Assembly (NCBI GenBank): GCA_013054445.1
Contig: JAAMPI010000584.1
Location: 1-31,415 of the forward strand
DNA: 31,415 nt
Direction: 5' to 3'
From: Cudoniella acicularis
Lineage: Eukaryota > Ascomycota > Leotiomycetes > Helotiales > Helotiaceae
The notes beneath the pieces were generated by a model, which saw only the letters and a list, made by a program, of their open reading frames with translations, was not told the origin of the DNA and ran no database searches. Of the stretch, positions 1 through 7,746 are shown piece by piece. The translations under genes and the position numbers were made by a program. The stretch's first letter is position 1, and every line of letters begins with the position of its first letter.

Positions 1-159
1 GCGATGAGGTTTTGGATCCTGTTTCCAAGGTGGCTGGAGAGTGGGAAGGTTACGGTGTTGAAGTATCGTGTGGTTGAGGGGTTGGATGCGGAGGGTGTTA
101 ATGCTGTGCTGGATGGGTATAAGGAGGGGAAGGGAGTGAGAACGCATGTAAGATTCTGA
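1..159 (+). CDS. C-terminal end of probable zinc-binding (medium-chain) dehydrogenase/quinone oxidoreductase, partial
   Basis: Frame 1 is open from the window edge to a TGA at 157-159, giving 52 residues; the 5' part lies outside the window. The tail reads WLESGKVTVLKYRVVEGLDA, then a helix (VNAVLDGYKEGKG) and a final strand THVRF. This matches the usual end of GroES-like/zinc-type MDR enzymes: a 'lv..Gk.kp..y.v.egld...ea....r.Gk....v.v' pattern following the Rossmann domain. Such enzymes reduce or oxidise carbonyls, quinones or enoyl groups with NAD(P)H. Neither the zinc ligands nor the GxGxxG motif is in view, so substrate and subfamily cannot be judged. The segment is rich in G-ending codons, like the 3' ends of other genes in this window. 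The call rests on pattern similarity only and could be wrong. Confidence 0.42.
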   Translation, partial: AMRFWILFPRWLESGKVTVLKYRVVEGLDAEGVNAVLDGYKEGKGVRTHVRF

Positions 160-164
160 GGGAG

Positions 165-765
165 GGCATGGACTTTGGGCCGCTGCTTGAGTTCAGCGGC
201 AAAGTGAGGATTTGACAATTTTGGGGTTTATATCTGAGCGGCCAGAATTGTAGGTTGTTTAGAGTTAGAGTTTATGCTCTCAAGTTGAGCGGCAAGGCAA
301 AATTGTTCTGAAGAGTTTGAAAGCTAGAACTTGTTTCTGAGCGGTAACGGAAATGTAAGGTTAGAAGCGAGACTTCATGCTCTTCGCTTGAGCGGTAACA
401 TGAAATGAACGTTGAGACTCTCAAGATTCGCGGCCCGTTACTGACCGACAGTATGCAATGAATGCCGAGACTTTTGGAATTTGAGGCCCCCTACTGCACA
501 GCGGCAATATGAAATGAATACCGAGACTTCCGGAAGTCGAGGCCCGCTACTGAGCGGCAATGTGAAATCGCCCTTTAGAATTCGACAAATTTAGATCTTG
601 TATCCGATGACATGAATGTACTTCGTGACGCTCACTTCGTCATGCTCAAGGTTTGACGATCTAGGCTCTCAATTTGAGTGCCGAGCGGCAAAACGAAATG
701 AATGCCAGACTTCGACAACCTAGAGGCCGCTAGAACTACTGAGCGGCAACATGAAATGAGCTCCA
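165..765. repeat. Degenerate ~52 bp tandem repeat (about 10 units)
   Basis: The phrase (C)TGAGCGGCAA followed by ATGAAATGAA, then CCGAGACTT, then GAGGCCCGCTA recurs. GAGCGG-type starts are seen near 195, 236, 288, 337, 389, 443, 495, 551, 680 and 740. The best-preserved consecutive units are those from ~385 to 560, where spacing is ~52-54 bp and one unit flows directly into the next. A ~75 bp unrelated insertion (about 590-665) with its own inverted words (CTTCGTGACG...CACTTCGTCATG) interrupts the array. No reading frame runs through it. It starts just after the stop codon of the upstream gene, so it may lie in that gene's 3' UTR or terminator. Confidence 0.75.
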
Positions 766-1124
766 TAGTCAAATACGAAAAGTGATTTCGGGTGAACTAA
801 TGCTAGAAATTCGAAAGTAAAATGTGGTGGTACGACATATTGCACTTTCGTGGAGCATTTCTGCCGGGCGCTTCAATAGCGCTTCAACATCCTTCTCCTT
901 GTAAGGTATTCGTAACCTAGTACAGCGCTGCGGAGTACGGCGCAAATGAAGACACTCGGTGATTGAATTTGTAAGCTCAGCTGAGGGAAAAGGTCATTTG
1001 GCTCCGGCCTAGACGATAGCACTGCCACACTCGGTTTCAAAGCTAATTTAGTCTCTAGCCACTCAACGACCTGTAACTAGTGATGGAAAGGGCCAGGTCA
1101 CGCGTTTCTGACCTTTTGATATCC

Positions 1125-1133
1125 ATCACGTGC
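1125..1133 (+). promoter_or_regulatory. ATCACGTGC E-box-like site (copy 1 of 5)
   Basis: A CACGTG core with identical flanks (AT before, C after) to four other sites in the window, all on the + strand. CACGTG cores are bound by bHLH proteins such as Cbf1 and related fungal factors. No gene start lies close downstream here (the nearest is at 2832), so a role is unproven. Confidence 0.35.
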
Positions 1134-2831
1134 TGAGACCATTTGAAGTCTCCAGACCTCGAATCTCTTTCGAAGCACTTTCGTAAGTTCGTACGATCTG
1201 ACACGAAACGGCGGCCGTCTTTTCGGCCGTCTGACGACTTTGATGATCTTCGGATCCCTCCGGGTCGCACCCGGCTAAGTCTTACTTGCATATTGAGGCT
1301 TTTGATCCTTCTCACCGATCTTCACGAACACCGGTTCTTTTTCACTTCCCCTCACTCCCAGCCATCTCTTTTCATCTCAACTGCTCATATGACGACCCTC
1401 TGCATAAAAAGATGGAGACATTCACAGTGAATATGAGTCACAGAGTTCTGAAACGGACGATCATGAAACATGTTCTCTTTGAAGGTCCAGTCAAAAGGGC
1501 CAACACGAGGATGACTCTTTGAGATGCCTTTGTGTGGATTTTGGGTTGTTTTTGCCATATGCGGCGCGTCGGGAAGCGAGCAGGGGACCTCGCCAAATAT
1601 GCGCGTATTGGGCGGCCAATAAGGGCGGCGAACGGCATTCTCGCTAAACACGAGGATTACACGTAGGCGCCGGCGTGGATCGGAGGAAATGAGGACAGAA
1701 GAAGAACATCGCAAGAGGATGAGGGTCTCCTTCTACCCTAGGACCTCGCCAGCGCTTCAAGACGCTTCTAGGTCGGCAAAGCGAGATTAACGGCGCTTCA
1801 GGGCGCGGCTTTCTGTTGGGCCTCTTTGCCTTCAAGCGCTCCTCATTTAGAAATTAGAAGCTTGACAGGGTTTCATTAAGCAGCCGCCGAGCCAAAAATA
1901 CCCTCCAAGAAGGACCTGAGGTTGAGAGTCACGGCACTCTTTTGCTCGCGGGGCCGGCACTGAGTGGTACTGCATGCCGGCTTGCGCAATGCGCGTTGGA
2001 CGAATTCGGAGCAGATGAGATGGAACGGGAGCCCTTGGGAGGAGTCTGGGGTGATGCGGGCGCCTCTAGCAGCGCGTCCAGGCTTCTCAGAGGGCGCTGT
2101 GCACCACGCTCCCCACGCGACTCTCCGTCCTCGCTGCCCGCGATGTCCTCTCAGCAACAACCACGGTTGCAATACAGCCGACGCGTTGGCGCGCTGCATA
2201 TTCCCATGGAGCAGTGCAGGATCCCCACGCCCCAGTACGAATAATCTGCAAGTAAAAGTACACTACATGGACCAGCTTCTAATTATGAGTCAGAGGCGCT
2301 GCATATCGTCGTGCATACATACAATCAGGGCTTCTGAGGCTTCTTAGTCTCAAAAGAGACGAGAGACTTGCAGCGCTTCCTGAGGACCGAACCATCTGGT
2401 CCAACGGCCTTGACCAAGAAACAGAGTCGGCCTGTCACAGCTCGACTGTGGTGAGAGAAAGCTCCTCTCTCCACGTTTCATGTCGACTTAGACTAACTCG
2501 ACCCATGATGGGCCTCCGAGTATTGGGCTGTGCTGCTTCTCGCGGCCCACGAGGATAAGTACTCCCAACCGCCTCGCTATCTGTTGGTTTTTATTCATTC
2601 AATACATCAGTGCTCTATTGCTCATCAGTGCTCCATTATTAGACCGTGTGCTCTTCACGAATCTCTTTGCCTCCTTCCATTTGTCTCTACACTTCGGAGC
2701 CGGCCTCCTTCTATCAATAATTCATAGTGTCTAATTGACACCCTCGCATCAACATCTTTCGCCGCGTAAGTTTCGAGCAGCCATGTTCAAAGTCCAGTCG
2801 TTAACATCAATCCAGTCTGGTAGCAGACAAG

Positions 2832-4496
2832 ATGTCACTCGACTATTCATTCTCGTTTGGAGCAACTACTCCTCCTCAATACTCTTTCGAGGATGCTTTA
2901 AACGATGCTTCATTCATCATGGGTCACAGCCGATCAAGCTCTCACACCTCCATGTACTCTCAAGAATCATCACCTGACCCAGTGGGCACTGGACTCACCA
3001 CCCCAGCCCGCTCACCAATCAGACAACACGGTCCCTTACTCTTGCCCAAGATCCGCCCACAAGATCAAGAAATCCATTCTCCACCCAAGAGATTCAAGAA
3101 AAACCCCAGCGCCGGAAAGACACCATTCAAGCCATCGCACACCAGAAGTTATACCAACCCAGAGTCAATCTCTTTCATGTCCAACGATGGCTTCCCTTCC
3201 CACACTCGCTCAATGTCCACGTTGTGCTCTCCAGTCAACTTCGCTCAATCCAACAACACACACCAACGACGAGCATCCAGTGTAGGCCTTGACGGCCAAG
3301 CATTAGAGAAATATGGTTTCCCAACCTACCGACAAATGCCATCATACATCTCATCAGCAACCAACTCGCAAGCCGAGACCTTCATGCCACAAAACGTCTA
3401 CCACACTCCCCAACGAACACCATCACCTCTCCAGAACAGCATGATTCTCGAGGAGATGACCATTGCCCCATTCGACGATGGAAATAATACCACACTCATG
3501 AACTACCTCACATCTCCCAACCCAGCTCCCGCATTGGTGCGACAACTCAACATCCACCTCCGCGACAGCAACGCGAAGCATTTCTGGTGGGATATCCGCC
3601 AGATCCGCCCTTGGACCTCCTTCAACTCCTCAACCATCAACTCCATCCCAGGCCTCAACGCCCTCCTCAGCATCAGCCTCCCAAACATGACCTTCCCCAC
3701 TCCAGCCCGCACCTCCCTGCAGCCAGAAACCGAAGGCGAGCTCCAAAACATCTACAACACTTTCTACGGCACCAAGCTCAACGCCGCTCTCTCCCTCTCC
3801 CTCGGCTCCCGCCACATCATGATGCGCTCCGCAACCAAAGGCACCACCGACCCATCTTTCATCTCAAACTATACAGATGATACCTCTCAGCTCATCTACG
3901 GCCGAGGACTCGGCCGCGTGGTCGGACTCGTCAAGTCCTTTGACCGATGGAACACAGGCATGCGCGTTGAAGGTAACCACCGCAAAGTGGAATACCTCCG
4001 CGGATTGGCCCATCTCCACCGTCACATGCGCGAGAACGGCTGCAGATACGGGTTCATCATCACTGAGATCGAGCTTGTCGTCGTTCGCAACGGCGCTGAA
4101 AACGTGCCTCACTTCGGCTACCTCGAGATCCAAACTATCCAGCTCGCTGCTCACGATTCCCAAACCTCGACATTCGAAGAGGTTGAGGGCAGCTTTTTGG
4201 ATGCAGGTGAAGAGAACGTGGTTCCTAAGCAGCCAAAGATGACCGCATTGATGGCACTGTGGTACTTGCACATGCTTGCCAGAGATGATACGTTACCGGG
4301 ACAAGTTGGCTGGAAGAGCGAGATTGGCGCACCTGCCGAGGGAACTCGGAGAAAGTGCCTGCCAAAGGATGAGTGGATTCCTGAGCCTCAATTGGCTGAG
4401 AAGAGAGAGGCGAAGAGAGCCAGAGGGTGGGTTTGGCCTGAAGAGGCTGTTGGACGGAAGGAGCTGGGGAAGAGAGGTGTGAGATATGCCTGCTAG
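2832..4496 (+). CDS. Uncharacterised fungal protein, disordered N-terminus plus conserved C-terminal domain
   Basis: Intronless 554-residue frame; the start has A at -3 (GACAAG ATG). Residues 1 to ~220 are Ser/Thr/Pro/Asn-rich and probably disordered, with SP/TP sites and basic stretches such as PPKRFKKNP that could be nuclear localisation signals. The ordered part begins near residue 230 (VRQLNIHLRD), followed by HFWWDIRQIRPW at about 250-260. Later come a block around 365-395 (GRVVGLVKSFDRWNTGMR, then KVEYLRGLAHLHRHMRE) and GFIITEIELVVVRNG at about 407-421, with FGYLEIQTIQL shortly after. I recognise this core as a widespread filamentous-ascomycete family without an assigned function. The order 'E in a helix, then beta strand with E-x-E, then beta strand with E-x-Q' faintly recalls PD-(D/E)XK nuclease folds; that is speculation. 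A basic tail (KREAKRARGW, GRKELGKRG) closes the protein. Codons shift from C-ending to G-ending after about 4150. Confidence 0.85.
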   Translation: MSLDYSFSFGATTPPQYSFEDALNDASFIMGHSRSSSHTSMYSQESSPDPVGTGLTTPARSPIRQHGPLLLPKIRPQDQEIHSPPKRFKKNPSAGKTPFKPSHTRSYTNPESISFMSNDGFPSHTRSMSTLCSPVNFAQSNNTHQRRASSVGLDGQALEKYGFPTYRQMPSYISSATNSQAETFMPQNVYHTPQRTPSPLQNSMILEEMTIAPFDDGNNTTLMNYLTSPNPAPALVRQLNIHLRDSNAKHFWWDIRQIRPWTSFNSSTINSIPGLNALLSISLPNMTFPTPARTSLQPETEGELQNIYNTFYGTKLNAALSLSLGSRHIMMRSATKGTTDPSFISNYTDDTSQLIYGRGLGRVVGLVKSFDRWNTGMRVEGNHRKVEYLRGLAHLHRHMRENGCRYGFIITEIELVVVRNGAENVPHFGYLEIQTIQLAAHDSQTSTFEEVEGSFLDAGEENVVPKQPKMTALMALWYLHMLARDDTLPGQVGWKSEIGAPAEGTRRKCLPKDEWIPEPQLAEKREAKRARGWVWPEEAVGRKELGKRGVRYAC

Positions 4497-4881
4497 TAAG
4501 AGGTGAAAAGGTGGACTGCTGGTCGGTTTCCTTTGGGTGGCTAAAAATGAATTAATGGTGTATGCAGGTTATGGCAGGATGTTATTATAATAATACAAAG
4601 TACTCTGAACTAGCAAGACTTTTCAAAACATGAGTGATTGATGTTCTATTCTACTAAACAGTCCCCTAAAAATAACGAAGAGGTTGATCACGTGCAGTGG
4701 ATGCGAGGCTGAGAAGTTTTTGACAAGGCTCGATTTCGCGATTTCAAGCTCCACTTCAACTTTACCAACTCATCTTTCAGACAACTTTCCACTTTCCCCA
4801 CAACACTTCACCTCCAACCCAAATTTGAGGCACTACATTTCGCATACTCTTTCAACGCTCCAAAACACCCCGCACCCGAAA
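4497..4881. other. Intergenic gap and promoter of the oligoribonuclease gene
   Basis: Holds the 3' UTR of the upstream gene, including AT-rich TTATTATAATAATAC near 4581 that could serve in polyadenylation. The putative promoter and 5' leader of the gene at 4882 follow. The leader from ~4750 is pyrimidine- and CA-rich (repeated CTTTCCAC, CAACACTTCACC patches), as is common just upstream of fungal start codons. An ATCACGTGC element lies at 4687-4695. Confidence 0.55.
4687..4695 (+). promoter_or_regulatory. ATCACGTGC E-box-like site (copy 2 of 5)
   Basis: Lies 187 bp upstream of the oligoribonuclease start codon, a typical promoter distance in filamentous fungi. The 9 bp are identical to sites at 1125, 17288, 18261 and 23833. 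Confidence 0.5.
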
Positions 4882-5589
4882 ATGGCAGACTCTGTGGACA
4901 GCAGCAACCCACTAGTATGGATTGACTGCGAGGTACGCAACACTACTTCCAAGCCATTTCCACACCCCCGCTCACCATATTAATCGCCCAGATGACAGGC
5001 CTCGACGTAGACAATGACGTAATAATCGAGATCTTTTGCATAATCACCAATGGGAATCTCGACGTTCTAGACGAAGAAGGCTGGGGCGCCGTGATCCATC
5101 AAAGCAAAGAGACAATGGACAAGATGGTACAATCCCTAGCCTAACACCTCACCACCAGAGAAGCTCACTAACACAAATTGCTAAAATCAAAGGACGAATG
5201 GTGCACCCGAACCCACCGCGAAAGCGGTCTAACAACCGCGGTCCTCTCCTCAACCACGACCCCCTCCTCCGCCTCGATCTCCCTCCTTTCCTACATCCAC
5301 CGCTTCATCCCTCAATCAAAGGTCGCCCTGTTAGCAGGAAACACCGTACATGCGGATAAAGCCTTTCTCCGTAAAGAACCATATAAGAAAGTACATGATC
5401 ATTTCAGTCATCGCATATTGGATGTGAGTACGCTGAAGGAAGCGACGAGGAGGTGGTGTAAAAAGGAGGTTTTGGACGGGGCGCCGAAGAAAGAAGTTGT
5501 TGCATCAGGCGAAAGAGGATATTTTGGAGAGTATTGAGGAGGCGAGGTATTATAAGAGGGTTATTTTTGAGGCTTCGCAGAGGGTGTGA
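4882..5589 (+). CDS. REX2: Oligoribonuclease (DEDDh 3'-5' exonuclease, REX2/Orn), with an apparent 1-nt frameshift in the last exon
   Basis: Exons 4882-4932, 4992-5126 and 5193 onward; introns are 59 and 66 nt with GT-AG ends. Oligoribonucleases degrade 2-5 nt RNA remnants; fungal and animal forms act in mitochondria and/or nucleus. Motif I is WIDCE followed by MTGLD (D15, E17). Family landmarks EEGWG, TMDKMDEWC, ESGLT, GNTVHADKAFL (motif II D117) and RILDVSTLKEATRRW are all in order. After GAPKK (residue 162) the reading frame leaves the family: as written it ends in VVASGERGYFGEY at 5537, 176 residues. Skipping one base near 5493 gives a frame that reads LHQAKEDILESIEEARYYKR and stops at 5589, which is the expected C-terminus. 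That tail contains the motif III His and Asp (HQAKED), so the frame as written lacks two catalytic residues. A sequencing or assembly error is the simplest explanation; a real mutation is possible. Confidence 0.9.
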
Positions 5590-6485
5590 GGGAATGGAGG
5601 TTCTTGAGAAGGGAGATGAAGCTCATCCTTCTCTTCCATTGAGAAATGGTTTACGATTGACTGACTGACTGACTTGAACTGATTTGCAGATACACTCGCA
5701 ACGAAGCGCAAAAACGCCAACGGGGCTGGAAATTTGGATTTCGACAAGCGTTTTAGAAGTCGTAAGGCTGTGCGCAAAGTTGTACACTGCCTCACTGGTG
5801 TTCTGCTCTCTATATTGATTTCTCTTTGGCAATTTCCCAGAACACGAGTGTGTCTGTCTATTGACTACTGACCCATGTGGCCGAGTAGAGAAATCACACC
5901 GCTTATTTCAAGAGACGCAATTCTGTGTTGCCCTGTTTTTTTCAGAATTTCTTCCCTACGCCCTAGAAGCTGGGCAATTCTGCCTCGCCTGACTTTTTTT
6001 TCTGTTCAAAATGCTAGAGAGGTTGATGGGCGCATTCGTAAGTGCTGCATGGTGAATTGTGAGCCAATGATTTCAGGGGGCGGATGACGGTAAGTCGCCT
6101 TAGAAATAGGCCAATACGCCTTGGGCGACAGAATTCGTCTCACACAAGTTACGACTTTTTATCGCGCATCGGTTATTTGCTTTTGAGTAAGCCTGGCGCA
6201 TTGGGATTCGTGATTTTGAGAGATTTCGTGGAAGACAAATGGGCTTTATTGGCGGAGGCGGTGGGAAGATGTCAAGGGTTATTTGCTGGGCGCATCATAG
6301 GTCGTCAACTGTGATTGTAAACGTGGCCACGGAATACCCCAACAATCGCATATAATTCCTCGATAGTCCCCGACACATTTTGAGTCTCTGTAAAGAAGTA
6401 TTGCCAGACGATTGCGTGAACTTAGAATAAGAGTCCCCAGAGCCACGATGTAAGTTTCCAGTCGTCATGCTGCTTACAGTTGAAG
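5590..6485. other. Gene-free gap between oligoribonuclease and zinc-finger gene
   Basis: I see no coding evidence. There is a short GACT/CTGA microsatellite at about 5656-5675, and small unrelated frames on both strands (for example 5875-6087 and 6084-6314 on +) with no domain signals. The segment 6300-6485 is the likely promoter and leader of the zinc-finger gene. ATG TAA at about 6448 is a dead start. Confidence 0.55.
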
Positions 6486-7056
6486 ATGGCTAATTCAAAC
6501 TCCAACCAACAGCCCTGCGAAGATTGGCTCAACAATTATCTACGTAAGCATTGTCGAACTATCAGTTCATACGATTTTATACAAGATGATCCTCCTAAAG
6601 TGACTTGAGTTTAATTCATGCTAACTTCTCCAAGCCTCTGCCTCCTTTCTGCCTGAGCAGCCATTTCTCGAACAAGACCTAAACTATCAAGCTACGAACG
6701 ACGAAATTTGGCTCGACAATGCCGTAAACGCACCTGGTAAGAAATATTTCACTTCCATGAATCTCCGCTCATTGGTATCTAGATGGGACTTACTTTCCTA
6801 ACAATTCATTTGAACTGCCCATAAACCCGTATTACCAGAGCGTTCCTGTCAACAAGTGAGTCTCACATGCAACTATATTCAAAACAAAATAGGATTTGTT
6901 TCCCAATTCTAACAAGTTTATCATAGCCCATACGCCTCTTTGCATGATGAGCGTTTCGATATGAGTGTCGATATCAGCCCTTTAGCGAACAACTCCTTCA
7001 ACAACCCCCCTTTCGATAAAAATTCTTTTGACAACAGTCCCCTCAACAATCCTGTC

Positions 7057-7087
<31 letters not shown>

Positions 7088-7746
7088 GCAGCAGCAGCAA
7101 CAGCCCTTCAAATCTTCAAACTTCCGACATCACCGCCAACCTGCTCAACCCGGAGCCCTTCACTACCGTCGCACTCCAATGTCACCATCCTTCATGCGCA
7201 CAGCAAGACCGCACCTTTCCAAACAAATCTGCTCTTCAGTAACTTACCACACCATGATCCAAACCCCCAAAATTACTAACCACAACCAGAAAACATGAAA
7301 ACAAACACACAAAACCCTATTCCTGCCAAGTCTCTGGATGCAAGCATCCCAACTTCAGCGACAAAGGCGGACTCGAGCGCCACTCACGCGAGGTCCACGG
7401 TCTCATAGGTGCAAAGATGCACTTCTGCCCCGTGAATGCGTGTAAGCGCAACTCGAAAGGATTTCCACGAAAATACAATTTGTATGAGCATTTGAAACGA
7501 TGCCATCCCGGTCGCTCCCTTAGTCGTGCTTCTACTTCTGGTATTAGTGAAGACGGTGAAGGAGATGGAGACGAGACGCCAACGGCCGTGTCTCTGACGG
7601 TAAACGAAGATGTAGCAGCAGGAAGTGAGGGGAGGATGAGGCAGAAGTTGGAGAGGCTCAAAGAACTGAGAGCTGAGATTGATAGAGATATCTTGGCCTT
7701 AGAAAGGGTTGTGGAGATGGGGCTTGATGCTTCTCCTTCTCCTTGA
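6486..7746 (+). CDS. C2H2 zinc-finger protein with poly-Asn tract and C-terminal coiled coil
   Basis: Five exons by phase-consistent GT-AG splicing: 6486-6543, 6635-6736, 6783-6855, 6927-7238, 7290-7746; 333 residues. Introns are 91, 46, 71 and 51 nt; CTAAC branch sites are visible in the first, third and fourth. The start is MANSNSNQQP with A at -3. Residues 1-160 are Asn-rich and low complexity, with an uninterrupted Asn run near 121-132 followed by Ser. Three C2H2 fingers follow: C163/C168/H184/H188, C194/C199/H213/H218 and C228/C233/H249/H254. Finger 3 is preceded by a short linker. The C-terminus has an acidic stretch (SEDGEGDGDE), then a predicted coiled coil (KLERLKELRAEIDRDILALE, about 301-320). 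This architecture suggests a sequence-specific DNA-binding regulator; its targets cannot be read from sequence. The fourth intron interrupts finger 1 (at KSALQ), a useful check on the splicing model. Confidence 0.85.
7051..7105 (+). repeat. AAC/CAG trinucleotide microsatellite coding poly-Asn/Ser
   Basis: About ten consecutive AAC codons followed by AGC codons, in frame within the zinc-finger gene. Trinucleotide slippage changes tract length without breaking the frame, so this is likely polymorphic among strains. Confidence 0.85.

Larger units (their letters stand above)
160..2831. other. 2.7 kb stretch with no recognisable gene
   Basis: The first ~600 bp are a degenerate tandem repeat (separate entry). 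From about 1550 to 2250 the DNA is noticeably richer in G+C and holds overlapping short open frames on both strands, such as 1876-2199 on - and 1964-2347 on +. None shows a known domain, spliceable continuation or plausible composition, so I call none a gene. The word GCGCTTCA occurs four times in the + orientation (868, 879, 1752, 1793). A 9-mer ATCACGTGC lies at 1125-1133. The last 200-300 bp, with pyrimidine-rich patches, probably form the promoter and 5' leader of the gene at 2832. Confidence 0.6.

Noticed and set aside
1876..2347. GC-rich overlapping frames on both strands (1876-2199 -, 1964-2347 +)
   Set aside because: Arg/Ala/Ser-rich products without domains, as expected from GC-rich non-coding DNA.
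6737..6838. Alternative 102 nt intron 2 in the zinc-finger gene, ending at the CCAG at 6835-6838
   Set aside because: It would put the following exon out of phase with the zinc fingers; the acceptor at 6781-6782 keeps the frame.
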